NCBI RefSeq assembly: GCF_026283955.1
Contig: NZ_JAPDPE010000030.1
Coordinates: 1 to 42,923, forward strand
From: Dyella silvatica
Lineage (GTDB): Bacteria; Pseudomonadota; Gammaproteobacteria; Xanthomonadales; Rhodanobacteraceae
Length of the DNA: 42,923 nucleotides
Direction: 5' to 3'
In this document: positions 1-8,557 of the stretch, one piece after another
Position numbering within the stretch: the first letter of the stretch is position 1
Layout: each line of letters begins with the position of its first letter
Made by a program: the position numbers and the translations under genes
Notes under the pieces: generated by a model
Seen by the model: only the letters and a program-made list of their open reading frames with translations
Told to the model about the DNA's origin: nothing
Databases searched by the model: none

Positions 1-3
1 GCA

Positions 4-603
4 TTGAGCGACTTGCAACAATTCGCCGACCCGCATCGACTGGCTGCGCGATCAGGCATCTCATCGGCACTGTGGAGTCTGTTTGGTCAGGTATGGCCTT
101 CCGGCCGCGTACTGGCCGAAGCCATGAGCGTGTACAAGATCGAGGGCAAGCGTATTCTCGAATTGGGCTGCGGATTAGGCCTGTCCAGCCTGGTATTGCA
201 ACGGCGACTCGCCAACGTAACCGCCACCGATCATCATCCGTTGGCCGAATTATTTTTACGCCGCAACGCCGTGCAAAATGCCCTGCCCCATATTGCCTAT
301 CGCGATCTACGCTGGGAAATACCCGACACCGAGCTCGGGCTGTTCGACCTCATCATCGGCAGCGACGTGCTGTACGAAAGTGGACACGCCGACACACTGG
401 CCCAGCTGATGCTGCGGCATGCCAAGCCCGATACCGAAATACTCATCACCGATCCGGGGCGTGGCAACAGCGCCGCCTTTACCCGTGCCCTGGCCGGCCA
501 GGGCTACGGCGTTATCGAAATGCGCAGCCGCTTCAACGAAAAGGATATCGAGCCGTTCCGCGGCCGCTTGCTGAGCTACCGGCGCGACACGGTGATGGTC
601 TGA
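4..603 (+). CDS. Class I SAM-dependent methyltransferase, Nnt1/METTL21-like (possibly 5'-truncated)
   Basis: Predicted cytosolic methyltransferase of the seven-beta-strand class. The SAM-binding motif I reads ILELGCGLGLSS at residues 51-62. The acidic end of beta 2 is followed by TATDHHP, and a post-motif segment GSDVLYE follows near residue 118. An upstream VWPSGRVLAEAM block is typical of the family that includes nicotinamide N-methylase-like COG3897 and METTL21 proteins. The substrate (small molecule or protein lysine) cannot be told from sequence. The first usable start is a TTG three bases into the window. The frame is still open at the edge, so the true start may lie upstream. The gene converges on the efflux pump gene. 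Confidence 0.8.
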   Translation: MSDLQQFADPHRLAARSGISSALWSLFGQVWPSGRVLAEAMSVYKIEGKRILELGCGLGLSSLVLQRRLANVTATDHHPLAELFLRRNAVQNALPHIAYRDLRWEIPDTELGLFDLIIGSDVLYESGHADTLAQLMLRHAKPDTEILITDPGRGNSAAFTRALAGQGYGVIEMRSRFNEKDIEPFRGRLLSYRRDTVMV

Positions 604-648
604 AAACCGGCTCACAGCAAGCCGGCATCTCGACCCGCGCCGTCGCGC

Positions 649-1851
649 TTATCCCTCGGCGACGGCCATGCGGTGTTTATGTCGAAGCGTAGTCTGGGCC
701 AGCGTAAATGCCACCACGGCGCAGACCGCAATGCCCGCCACCATGGGCCGCGCGGTGCCGTCGATAAAGCGGCCGATCACCGCGATCACAAAAGCACCGG
801 TAATGAATTGCATCGTGCCCAACAAGGCCGACGCGGTACCGGCGATCTTGCCGTGCTCTTCCATCGCCAGCACCGCCGAACTCGGGATGACCAGGCCGAG
901 AAAGCCATAGCCGACAAACAACAGGGTCATCAACACGTCGAGACGATCGACCCCGGCCACGCTCAACAGCAATAGCAGCAACATGGTCGCGGCATATCCC
1001 GTCACCGCCGTTTTCACCACCCGCGCCAGGCCATAGCGCGCACCCAGGCGGCCGGTAAGCTGGGCCGCGCCAATAAACGCCACCGCGTTGACCGAGAACG
1101 CAAAGCTGTAGTGCGTGGGGGTTAAGCCGTAGTGGTCGATCAGCACAAACGACGAGTTCGCCAAGTAGGTAAAGAAGCTGGCGACACCAAACGAACAGAT
1201 AAAGATCAGGCCGAGAAAGTGACGATCCCTTAGCAAGGTGCCGTAGGCCGCCAGTGCCGTGCGCAGATTGCTATTCACCCGCTGCTCGCGTGGACGCGTC
1301 TCTTTAAGCATGGTTCCGGCCAGGATCAGGCCGAACACCGCCGCGCCCATCACGGTCCAGAAAATGCCGCGCCAGCTGGCCAGCCGAATCACCAGACTGC
1401 CGGTCAACGGCGCCAGAATCGGTGACACGCTGAACACCAGCATCAGCAATGACATCAAACGAGCCGCATCGTGGCCGGTATGCATATCGCGCACGATGGC
1501 GCGTGGAATCACCATGCAGGCGCAAGCCCCCAGGCCCTGGATGAAACGGAGCACGATCAAGGTCTGAATATCCGGCGCCAGCGCACAGCCGATGCTCGCC
1601 AGCGCGAACAAGCTCAGGCCAAAGTAAATCGGCGGCTTGCGCCCCACCATGTCCGATACCGGGCCATAAATAAGCTGGCCGATACCCAACGAAATAAAGA
1701 ACGCCATCAAGCTCAGCTGCACCATGCTTACATTGGTGCCCAGGCTTTGCTGGATGGTAGGCAGCGCAGGCAAATACATATCGATCGCAAACGGACCGAT
1801 GGCCGACAGCAGGCCGAGAATGAGTGCCGCCCCTAGAAACCGGGATGTCAT
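649..1851 (-). CDS. Bcr/CflA family multidrug efflux MFS transporter
   Basis: A 400-residue inner-membrane protein with about 12 hydrophobic segments. It is a proton-driven drug/H+ antiporter of the DHA1 Bcr/CflA group (family members export bicyclomycin, chloramphenicol and sulfonamides). Diagnostic features are the N-terminal AIDMYLPALPTI stretch, GPVSDMVGRKP in the loop after TM2 (MFS motif A), and RFIQGLGACACMVIPRAIVRD-like TM4 sequence. The start was set at the ATG at 1851 because AAGGA lies 8 bases upstream; the open frame continues 26 codons further upstream without family-like sequence. It is transcribed alone, convergent with the methyltransferase. Its substrate is unknown. Confidence 0.92.
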   Translation of the reverse strand: MTSRFLGAALILGLLSAIGPFAIDMYLPALPTIQQSLGTNVSMVQLSLMAFFISLGIGQLIYGPVSDMVGRKPPIYFGLSLFALASIGCALAPDIQTLIVLRFIQGLGACACMVIPRAIVRDMHTGHDAARLMSLLMLVFSVSPILAPLTGSLVIRLASWRGIFWTVMGAAVFGLILAGTMLKETRPREQRVNSNLRTALAAYGTLLRDRHFLGLIFICSFGVASFFTYLANSSFVLIDHYGLTPTHYSFAFSVNAVAFIGAAQLTGRLGARYGLARVVKTAVTGYAATMLLLLLLSVAGVDRLDVLMTLLFVGYGFLGLVIPSSAVLAMEEHGKIAGTASALLGTMQFITGAFVIAVIGRFIDGTARPMVAGIAVCAVVAFTLAQTTLRHKHRMAVAEG

Positions 1852-2339
1852 GAAGTGATTCCTTGATCGATAAAGCCGGGCCGGAACGATGCCTCCACGG
1901 CTAAGCCGGAAGGCCATCAAACGCAGCATGCGATGGACCCGGCGAGACGCGAATTATTAAACTAATCAGTGCTAAAACTCAAGCATGACCTGTGGCCTAG
2001 CCGTCAGCAGGTGCCATTCTGATTTGTAACCTCTTGGCATAAATGACGTTATTGTCGCGACCAGCCATACCCGGCATCGGTAAACGGCGCAGATCAGGCA
2101 TCGAACTGACTGCTTGCGGCGACCAGCACAGCCCATAGCGCGTAGGGGTAGCTGCCGACCATCGAGACATGGCGGCCCTTTCCCACTGGCAAGCCGCGAT
2201 GGCGAATCCGGCAACGGGACAGCATCGCGACTCTCGGCAAGCGTTGGCCAGTATCCGCTGATGACTCACGACCAAAGTCATCTATTGTCATCAATTATTC
2301 CGTAACATAGGGATCAATAAGTAACTATAGAGACAAAGC
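1852..2339. other. Divergent intergenic region, no gene seen
   Basis: About 490 bases between the start of the efflux pump gene and the start of the HTH gene. Short frames here have no recognisable protein sequence. The last 60 bases before 2340 are AT-rich compared with the surroundings and probably hold the promoter of the HTH-hydrolase-DUF4180 operon, but no convincing -35/-10 pair could be fixed by eye. Confidence 0.5.
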
Positions 2340-2762
2340 ATGAGCGAGGAGTTCTATACCGTCGCACAGGCGGCGGACCGCCTGAAACTGCACGTGAAAA
2401 CGATACTGCGGCATATTCGAGATGGCCGCCTGCCCGCAACCCGGATCGGCAAATCGTATCGACTGCTGCGCCAGGATATTGTGGCGTTTGCCGGCGGTGA
2501 ACGCGCCGTCGACGGCGAACCGCAGCCGATCCATGTCACCAGCATCGTCGAGATATCGGCGCTGTCCGATAAACAAGCCGATCGCCTGGCCACGATGTTG
2601 CACGCCTCGCTGATGGGTCGAAGCAACCGCTTCGAGCGTATTCAATGCCATACCGCCTACGATCCATCGCAGGCGCTACTAAAAATCGTGCTGATCGCTA
2701 CCCCGGCGGATATGGCCGCCTTGCTGACGTCGATACAGACCATGGCGGATGCGCTCGGATGA
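2340..2762 (+). CDS. Excisionase/MerR-like helix-turn-helix protein
   Basis: A 140-residue protein. Residues 1-55 form a winged HTH of the excisionase (HTH_17) type: YTVAQAADRLKLHVKTILRH followed by the wing RDGRLPATRIGKSYRLLRQD. The remaining 85 residues have no motif I know and may be a ligand-binding or dimerisation domain. In stand-alone chromosomal genes this HTH usually makes a transcription regulator rather than a phage excisionase; no integrase is near. The stop codon overlaps the next start (ATGA at 2759-2762), so it is translationally coupled to the hydrolase and is likely the operon's own regulator. Confidence 0.8.
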   Translation: MSEEFYTVAQAADRLKLHVKTILRHIRDGRLPATRIGKSYRLLRQDIVAFAGGERAVDGEPQPIHVTSIVEISALSDKQADRLATMLHASLMGRSNRFERIQCHTAYDPSQALLKIVLIATPADMAALLTSIQTMADALG

Positions 2763-3628
2763 CGGCTTACTTCAAATCCGCCACAGCCGCACGCGATGTG
2801 CACGAGCGCTATCGTGCGCTGCTGTCGCGCTGGCCGGTCGCCAACACCCAGCTCAGGGTGACCACGCGCGTGGGCGATACCTTTGTTGTTGCCAGCGGAG
2901 ATCCCGCTGCGCCGCCACTGGCTCTGCTGCATGGCTCATTGTCGAACGCGGCCGCGTGGATGTTCGATGCGGCGGTCTGGTCGAAGCATTTTCGTGTCTA
3001 TGCGATCGACATGATCGGCGAGGCCGGCCTGAGTGCGCCGGTTCGGCCGGCGTTAAACAGCGATACCTATGCGGCATGGATCAGCGATGTACTGGACCAT
3101 CTAGGCGTGGTCCAGGCCGCCTTTGTCGGCGCATCGCTGGGTGGCTGGCTGGCGCTGGATTTCGCCTCACGCCATCCTGCTCGCGTCACCCAACTGGCGT
3201 TGCTGTATCCCTCCGGCATCGGGCGACAGCGCGCGTTCTGGTGGAAAGCAGCCCCCTTGCTCCTGCTGGGCGAATGGGGGCGGCAACGGGTCAGGCAAAG
3301 GGTGCTGGGATCGATGCCCAAGATATTGTCCGGCGATGCACGCTCATTGCTGGATTTACTGGACAGCATCAGCCGTCGCTTTAAACCGCGGCGCGAGTCG
3401 ATACCCGTACTGAGCGACACCGCACTGCGTCGTTTAACCATGCCGGTGCTGGTTATCGTCGGCGGCAAGGACGCGCTTCTCGATACCGAGGAGACCCAGC
3501 GCCGCGTCATCGCCAACCTACCGCATGCTGTCGTCCGGCTGCTTCCGCAGGCGCCGCATTATGTGCAAGGACAGACCGAACCGGTGCTGAGATTCTTGCT
3601 TGCATCGAGCGGTGTATCGAATGACTGA
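2759..3628 (+). CDS. Alpha/beta hydrolase
   Basis: A 289-residue cytosolic hydrolase. It has the oxyanion segment LLHGS at about 57-61, the nucleophile elbow GASLGG with Ser126, a C-terminal acid in VGGKDALLD and the catalytic histidine in PQAPHYVQG. The start at 2759 was chosen because it shares ATGA with the stop of the HTH gene; the longer open frame upstream overlaps that gene and does not look like this family. The 3' end overlaps the next gene by 8 bases (ATGACTGA). It is therefore the middle gene of a tight three-gene operon. The substrate is unknown; esterase or lactonase activity would be typical. Confidence 0.88.
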   Translation: MTAYFKSATAARDVHERYRALLSRWPVANTQLRVTTRVGDTFVVASGDPAAPPLALLHGSLSNAAAWMFDAAVWSKHFRVYAIDMIGEAGLSAPVRPALNSDTYAAWISDVLDHLGVVQAAFVGASLGGWLALDFASRHPARVTQLALLYPSGIGRQRAFWWKAAPLLLLGEWGRQRVRQRVLGSMPKILSGDARSLLDLLDSISRRFKPRRESIPVLSDTALRRLTMPVLVIVGGKDALLDTEETQRRVIANLPHAVVRLLPQAPHYVQGQTEPVLRFLLASSGVSND

Positions 3629-4022
3629 TGCAACATTGCACCTCATCGGCGAGCTACCTGTCCTGCTTTGCGCGCAAGCCGGCGAGCTGATCGCGAACGA
3701 ACGCGATATCGACAACCTGATTGGCGCCACATGGGGTTTGCCCGTGGCGATGGTAGTCATTCCGGTCGCGCGAATCGCCCCGGCCTTCTTTCGCCTGCAA
3801 ACGGGGTTGGCCGGCGTGCTGGTGCAGAAGTTCACCAACTACCGATTGCGCGTCGCCATTGTCGGCAACATGGCCAGCCAGATCGAGAAAAGTGCCGCCG
3901 TGCGAGATTTCATTGCGGAGTCGAATCGGGGCCAGATGATTTGGTTTTTGCCCGATGAAGAGGCACTGCGCACTAGGCTTGCCATCGATCATGCGCACAC
4001 AGCGCATCAGCAAACGTCGTAG
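3621..4022 (+). CDS. DUF4180 domain protein
   Basis: A 133-residue protein matching my memory of DUF4180: an N-terminal segment ending in an acidic DNLIGATWG block, then FFRLQTGLAGVLVQKFTNYR, a core beta strand LRVAIVGNM and a C-terminal RGQMIWFLPDEEAL. The domain has no established biochemical role; its fold is predicted to resemble small STAS-like or SpoIIAA-like proteins (inference). The start at 3621 overlaps the end of the hydrolase gene by 8 bases, so translation is probably coupled. It is the last gene of the HTH-hydrolase-DUF4180 operon. Confidence 0.8.
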   Translation: MTDATLHLIGELPVLLCAQAGELIANERDIDNLIGATWGLPVAMVVIPVARIAPAFFRLQTGLAGVLVQKFTNYRLRVAIVGNMASQIEKSAAVRDFIAESNRGQMIWFLPDEEALRTRLAIDHAHTAHQQTS

Positions 4023-4160
4023 GCCATGCGCGCCGCATCATCATTCCAGCGAACCGTGTCAATAAACTCGCTTCCATAAACATACGTACCGAGTTCTTAG
4101 CTCTTTGTTCCGGCAACGAGGTCGTGATTAAACTATGCCAAACAACGTCTGGGGAAAGAT

Positions 4161-5090
4161 GTGACATCCACCATTTCGCAACCCGTTGTGGCCAAGCTCA
4201 CACGCGCCGCTATCTTTCTTGTGCTGACACTGAAACCCGAGCCCGAGCATCGCGAAGCCGTTCGCGCGCTTTGCGGCGACCTGGCTGGGCTGTTGCGCGC
4301 CGTGGGCTTTCGAGATGCCGAAGGGCAGCTCTCGTGTGTGATGGGTTTTGGCTCCGATAGCTGGGACCGATGCTTCGGGCCAGCAAGGCCCAGGGATTTG
4401 CATCCGTTCCGCGAAATCCGCGGGCAACACCATGCCGTATCCACCCCCGGAGACATCCTCTTCCACGTGCGCGCCACGCGCATGGATCTATGCTTCGAAT
4501 TCGTAACCCAGATCATGTCCCGGCTCGGTGAGGCCGTCGCCACCGCCGACGAGGTGCATGGCTTTGGCTACTTCGATAACCGCGACCTGCTCGGCTTTGT
4601 CGATGGCACCGAGAATCCGGTAGACCAGGCGGCGATAGATGCCGCGATCATCGGTGACGAAGACCCGGCCTTCGCCGGTGGAAGCTACGTGATCGTGCAA
4701 AAGTATCTGCATGACCTGCAAAGCTGGAACGCGCTGCCGGTGGAGCAACAAGAGAAGATCGTCGGCAGGACCAAGCTTGCCGACATCGAGCTGGACGACA
4801 CCATAAAGCCGAGCTATGCGCACAACGCCTTGACGAGCATCGTCGAAAACGGCGAGTCACTGGAAATCGTGCGTGACAACATGCCTTTCGGCGACAGCGG
4901 CAAAGGCGAATTCGGGACTTATTTCATCGGCTATGCGCGCTCCCCGCAACGCATCGAACAGATGCTGGTCAATATGTTCGTCGGCCGGCCGCCGGGCAAC
5001 TACGACCGCTTGCTCGACCACAGTAAAGCCGTTACCGGCAGCTTGTTTTTCGTGCCCTCCATGACGTTTTTGCAACATATCGCCGACTGA
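4161..5090 (+). CDS. DyP-type peroxidase, YfeX-like
   Basis: A 309-residue heme peroxidase of the dye-decolourising family. The signature GFVDGTENP lies at 145-153, with distal Asp148. The likely proximal heme ligand is His221 in SYAHNALTS, followed by the conserved IVRDNMPFG block. There is no signal peptide or Tat motif, so it should be cytosolic like E. coli YfeX, using hydrogen peroxide to oxidise porphyrinogens or other electron donors. The start is GTG at 4161, with GGGGAAAG immediately upstream, which is unusually close. No encapsulin gene is adjacent, and the C terminus lacks an evident encapsulin targeting tail. Confidence 0.93.
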   Translation: MTSTISQPVVAKLTRAAIFLVLTLKPEPEHREAVRALCGDLAGLLRAVGFRDAEGQLSCVMGFGSDSWDRCFGPARPRDLHPFREIRGQHHAVSTPGDILFHVRATRMDLCFEFVTQIMSRLGEAVATADEVHGFGYFDNRDLLGFVDGTENPVDQAAIDAAIIGDEDPAFAGGSYVIVQKYLHDLQSWNALPVEQQEKIVGRTKLADIELDDTIKPSYAHNALTSIVENGESLEIVRDNMPFGDSGKGEFGTYFIGYARSPQRIEQMLVNMFVGRPPGNYDRLLDHSKAVTGSLFFVPSMTFLQHIAD

Positions 5091-5193
5091 CGATCGTGGC
5101 CAAGGCACTAAGCAGGGCGATTGCGCCGCCCCTGGTGATCAGCTGCGGCCACCCTCGTTTTAGCCATGACGAACCATACCGGGAGCTGCAAAC

Positions 5194-5961
5194 GTGCTTA
5201 GTACGATTCCCCTGTTCTTTAGCTTGCTTGCCGCCCCAGTCAGTAGTGCAGCCACGACATGCCCATCGGATACCTCGCTGGATTCGATCCTGGACCTGGG
5301 CAGCGTCTACCTCGGTGAATTGCACGGCACCGTGCAGTCGCCGGCACTGATTCGCTGCCTGGTCAAAAGAGCCACACAGCGATATAGCAGTCCATTTACG
5401 GTATCGCTTGAACTCCCGGATTCATCAAGAAATGGCCAGGCGACATTTTGGACCGGGACGGATGGACGGTCGTCCGAATCCATGTGGCGTCTGGTCCAAT
5501 TCCTTTTGCCCTTGGAGGCGGAGGGGAAAATCCACCTTCATTTCCAGTATGGCTCAGCACCGAGTGTCGCCGATTTCGAGCAACATACGGGCGAGGCGCT
5601 CCGCGATATAGCCTCTCATGAGAGGTTGATCGCGTATGGAGGAAATTTTCATGCCATGCGCGATGCGCCCCAGGGTCTGCCGCAAAAAATGGTGCCTGCC
5701 GGGACCTTTGCCGGCCCGGCCATCAAGCATGTATTGATCGGCTCCATTGCAGGCGGCAGTGCCTGGGTATGCACTTCAGAACGTAGCTGTGGACCGTCGG
5801 ATGCCCCAGCATCGAAAAACCCCGACGCCAAAGCATGGACCCTCAAGGACGGAAACAGCTTTGGCTACGATCGCGTCTACTTCGTCGATCAATACAACTA
5901 TTCACCGCCGCACCTGGCAGCCGCCGCGGCGACCAAGAGCGACATCGACAGCAAGCAATAG
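5194..5961 (+). CDS. Secreted ChaN/TIKI-like protein of unknown function
   Basis: A 255-residue protein with a short N-terminal signal peptide (hydrophobic core at residues 3-16, cleavage after about residue 19). The segment VYLGELHG at 38-45, the strand TVSLELP near 69-75 and GGNFHAMRD at 149-157 follow the order of the Glu-His, Glu and Asn-x-His signatures of the ChaN/TIKI/erythromycin-esterase-like superfamily. That suggests a metal- or heme-linked periplasmic hydrolase, but the match is by eye only. A GTG start at 5194 is preceded by GGGAG with 8-base spacing. It follows the DyP gene by about 100 bases on the same strand and could be co-transcribed. Confidence 0.6.
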   Translation: MLSTIPLFFSLLAAPVSSAATTCPSDTSLDSILDLGSVYLGELHGTVQSPALIRCLVKRATQRYSSPFTVSLELPDSSRNGQATFWTGTDGRSSESMWRLVQFLLPLEAEGKIHLHFQYGSAPSVADFEQHTGEALRDIASHERLIAYGGNFHAMRDAPQGLPQKMVPAGTFAGPAIKHVLIGSIAGGSAWVCTSERSCGPSDAPASKNPDAKAWTLKDGNSFGYDRVYFVDQYNYSPPHLAAAAATKSDIDSKQ

Positions 5962-6050
5962 CCATAGCTCGAACGCCATGCTAAGGGCCGATCTCCAGCG
6001 CTTGTTCTTGCTCTATCAAGGCGAGCGATTCATGCGCTGCCACGCCCGCC

Positions 6051-6959
6051 TTAGCCCTCGCTCATGCCGAGGACATCGCGAATCACTTCATCGATAGCGG
6101 TGGCCTTCACGGCTAGCGCCTGTTGCGTAGCACGTGAGTCCAGAACGCAGGGGAGATCATAGAGATAGGCCATCTCGGTGACCTCGCGGGTAATCGGATC
6201 GCCGGCAGTGAGAGCCTGCCATTGGTCGGTCGACAACCGCGTCAGTATCGGCCGCGGCGCGGCGGCGATGTCGGCGATGCGGATAGACAAGGCACGAACG
6301 GAGAGGTCGTTGGAGGGAGCGTGCCAGGCGCGCCCCCACGCCCCGTCAAAGCGCGAAGCAGCCATCAAGGTCCGTGCGACATCGAGGGTGTAGGTCCAAC
6401 TGTGCAACGCGTCGAGGTCGCCCTGAAAGTGAGTGGCTTGACCGCTGATAACGCCAGGCAGCGTCATTAACGTATAAAGCGATAGCGCGTCGCGGCCCAG
6501 ATAATCGCTTGCGCGCACTTCAGTCACCCGGGCACGGCTGGCCAGCGCTTCCTCCCACATCGTTGCGCGTACGCGGCCTTTAACGGTCTGTGGCGCCATC
6601 GGCAAGGACTCAGTCATGGGCCCGGCCACCTGGCCATAGCCATAAGCATTGCTCAGCGTCACCAGATCGGCACCGGAGACTTCCGCGGCGCGAAGCACCG
6701 CCGCCGCTAGCGGCGGAAACTCCTGCGGCCATCGGTCGTAGCGTGGCATCGCGCAGTTGAAGATCGTCGACACACCCTCGGCGAGCCGGGTCAGTGCGGC
6801 GACATCGGTGACATCCAGTGCCACATGACGGATGCCCGCAGGCATCGCGCGGGGGCTACGCGAGACGATGGTCACTTCATCGCCTTCCGCGGCAAGACCC
6901 TGGGCGGTCAGCATGCCGGTCGGGCCGGCACCGATAATGAGTTTCTTGGCTTGTGACAT
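6051..6959 (-). CDS. NAD(P)-binding epimerase/dehydratase-like oxidoreductase
   Basis: A 302-residue atypical/extended short-chain dehydrogenase. The nucleotide-binding glycine motif GAGPTGMLTAQGL follows the first strand KLIIG at the N terminus. A HVALDVTD segment and a NAYGYGQV block in place of the classical YxxxK follow. The typical C-terminal AWHAPSNDLSV substrate region is visible. The start at 6959 is the ATG directly before this fold; a TTG further upstream would add 15 unrelated residues. It is divergent from the AraC regulator at 7109, suggesting that the regulator controls it. The substrate is unknown. Confidence 0.82.
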   Translation of the reverse strand: MSQAKKLIIGAGPTGMLTAQGLAAEGDEVTIVSRSPRAMPAGIRHVALDVTDVAALTRLAEGVSTIFNCAMPRYDRWPQEFPPLAAAVLRAAEVSGADLVTLSNAYGYGQVAGPMTESLPMAPQTVKGRVRATMWEEALASRARVTEVRASDYLGRDALSLYTLMTLPGVISGQATHFQGDLDALHSWTYTLDVARTLMAASRFDGAWGRAWHAPSNDLSVRALSIRIADIAAAPRPILTRLSTDQWQALTAGDPITREVTEMAYLYDLPCVLDSRATQQALAVKATAIDEVIRDVLGMSEG

Positions 6960-7064
6960 GAAGGGTAGCTCGTGGTTGAAAAGTAAGCGGCTTTGTACCG
7001 TCAACCCTGGTTATCGTCGCGCACATTCGGCGCTGGCAAACAACACATTCCACTTTGCGCTCCA

Positions 7065-7088
7065 GGCCTGGCTGACATAAGCCAGGCC
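7065..7088. promoter_or_regulatory. Perfect inverted repeat, operator candidate
   Basis: Arms GGCCTGGCT and AGCCAGGCC (9 of 9) are separated by GACATA. It sits 20 bases before the likely start of the AraC regulator in the divergent region shared with the oxidoreductase at 6051-6959. The position suits autoregulation of the regulator; a transcript hairpin is the alternative. Confidence 0.4.
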
Positions 7089-7108
7089 ATCACGATAAAG
7101 TGCCGCCT

Positions 7109-7909
7109 ATGCTCACCACGCCCGATCTCTGGCCGCCTGCCGGTATTCAGGTTGTCCGCCGCGCCAACCCGGCTGGACGCGTCGATCTTCCGGAGATCGC
7201 AGAACACCGCGTAAGTCTGCATCTCAGCAAACGCACCTTGACGACCTGCTGGGAGTCTGGCCTGAGCTTCATGCGCTTGCGTGGGCACATCGATCTCACT
7301 CCGGCGCACAGTATCGGTGGCTTCGATGCGGATGAACGCAGCGATTCGCTCGAAGTACGTATGCCGAGTGGTTTTCTCCAGCGCGTGGCGGACGAAATGC
7401 ACGTATGCGGTGCACGTATCGCGGTGGCGACCCGCCATTTGCTTGTGGAAGCAAGCCTTACCCATCTCGTGCTGGCCATCGATGCCGAGCATGGCGCGGG
7501 TTCACCCGGTGGTCGCCTGTACATGGACAGTCTCGGCGTGGCGCTTGCCGTGCAGTTGCTGGCCCGGCATGCCGGGCCGCTGGAGCCGTCGCGCGAGGGC
7601 CTTTCCTCGTTGCAGATTCAACGTGTGGTCGACTTTATCGAGGCCAAACTGGATACGCCTCTTTCGCTCAGTCAACTGGCCGCCGTGGCAGGTGTCAGTC
7701 GCTCCTACCTGCAGCGTGAGTTCAAGTCGAAAAAAGGCACGTCGATACATCAGTATGTGGTCAGTCGCCGGGTGGAGAAGGCGCGCGTCCTGCTGCTGAA
7801 TCGATCGTTGCCGGCCAGCGAGGTCGCGCTGGCTGCGGGCTTCTCTCACCAGAGTCATATGGCACGGTGGATGCGGCGCCTGCTCGGCGTGACCCCAGGC
7901 AAGATTTGA
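7109..7909 (+). CDS. AraC family transcriptional regulator
   Basis: A roughly 266-residue regulator. The C-terminal third has the double HTH of AraC/XylS proteins: LSLSQLAAVAGVSRSYLQRE for the first helix pair and ASEVALAAGFSHQSHMAR followed by GVTPGK for the second. The N-terminal part is a divergent sensor domain with no motif I recognise. The ATG at 7109 is preferred; a GTG at 7100 is an alternative, and neither has a strong Shine-Dalgarno sequence. It is divergent from the oxidoreductase gene, which is the obvious candidate target. An inverted repeat lies just upstream. Confidence 0.9.
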   Translation: MLTTPDLWPPAGIQVVRRANPAGRVDLPEIAEHRVSLHLSKRTLTTCWESGLSFMRLRGHIDLTPAHSIGGFDADERSDSLEVRMPSGFLQRVADEMHVCGARIAVATRHLLVEASLTHLVLAIDAEHGAGSPGGRLYMDSLGVALAVQLLARHAGPLEPSREGLSSLQIQRVVDFIEAKLDTPLSLSQLAAVAGVSRSYLQREFKSKKGTSIHQYVVSRRVEKARVLLLNRSLPASEVALAAGFSHQSHMARWMRRLLGVTPGKI

Positions 7910-8072
7910 ATCGCGCCATGATGCTTGTGCTATCTCAATGCCGTTGGGTCATCCCACGGCAAAACGGGCTCGGCAAGTTATCGCGACCGGGCCCACAGTA
8001 ACGAAAACATGCCCCGGCTACGCCGCCTCGACGGACTTGAGCAGGCCGGGGCGACATGACACGATTCTGCCA

Positions 8073-8522
8073 ATGACCAGCAGACCCGCTGCAGCTCAAT
8101 ATCTACGCGACCTCGCCAGGTTGCGCCGCGTTCGCGACCGAATCGACCGGGAATACGCACAGCCGCTGGACGTCGAGGCCTTGGCCAGCGGCGTGCATAT
8201 GTCGGCCGGGCACCTCAGCCGGCAGTTCCGGCTTGCCTACGGTGAGTCGCCCTACTCCTATCTGATGACGCGGCGCATCGAGCGCGCGATGGCCTTGTTG
8301 CGCCGTGGCGATATCAGCGTTACCGAGGTTTGTTTCGAGGTCGGCTGCGCATCGCTAGGTACTTTCAGTACGCGGTTTACCGAGTTGGTCGGCATGTCGC
8401 CCGGCACCTATCGGCGCCAGCAGGCGCATGCGACGGTAGGCATTCCGTCGTGCGTGGCCAAACAAGTGACACGACCGATCAGGAATCGAGAAGCGCCGCT
8501 TACCGAGCCAGAACTAGACTGA
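8073..8522 (+). CDS. Short AraC family regulator
   Basis: A 149-residue protein that is almost entirely an AraC-type double HTH: PLDVEALASGVHMSAGHLSR in the first half and ISVTEVCFEVGCASLGTFST followed by GMSPGTYRR in the second. It lacks a separate sensor domain. The start at 8073 begins just before this domain; the open frame upstream to 7938 reads as non-coding. It ends 35 bases before a VOC family gene on the same strand. This AraC-VOC pairing is common in proteobacteria, and the two are probably one operon. Confidence 0.85.
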   Translation: MTSRPAAAQYLRDLARLRRVRDRIDREYAQPLDVEALASGVHMSAGHLSRQFRLAYGESPYSYLMTRRIERAMALLRRGDISVTEVCFEVGCASLGTFSTRFTELVGMSPGTYRRQQAHATVGIPSCVAKQVTRPIRNREAPLTEPELD

Positions 8523-8557
8523 TCGCCATGGATTTCACCACCACTGAGAGAGCCACC

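Noticed and set aside
2340-2762. Phage or integrative-element excisionase
   Set aside because: The HTH type matches, but no integrase, attachment repeat, tRNA or other phage gene is nearby, and it is tightly coupled to a hydrolase operon.
4161-5090. Encapsulin cargo peroxidase
   Set aside because: No encapsulin shell gene is adjacent and the C terminus lacks an evident targeting peptide; the sequence fits YfeX-type DyP.
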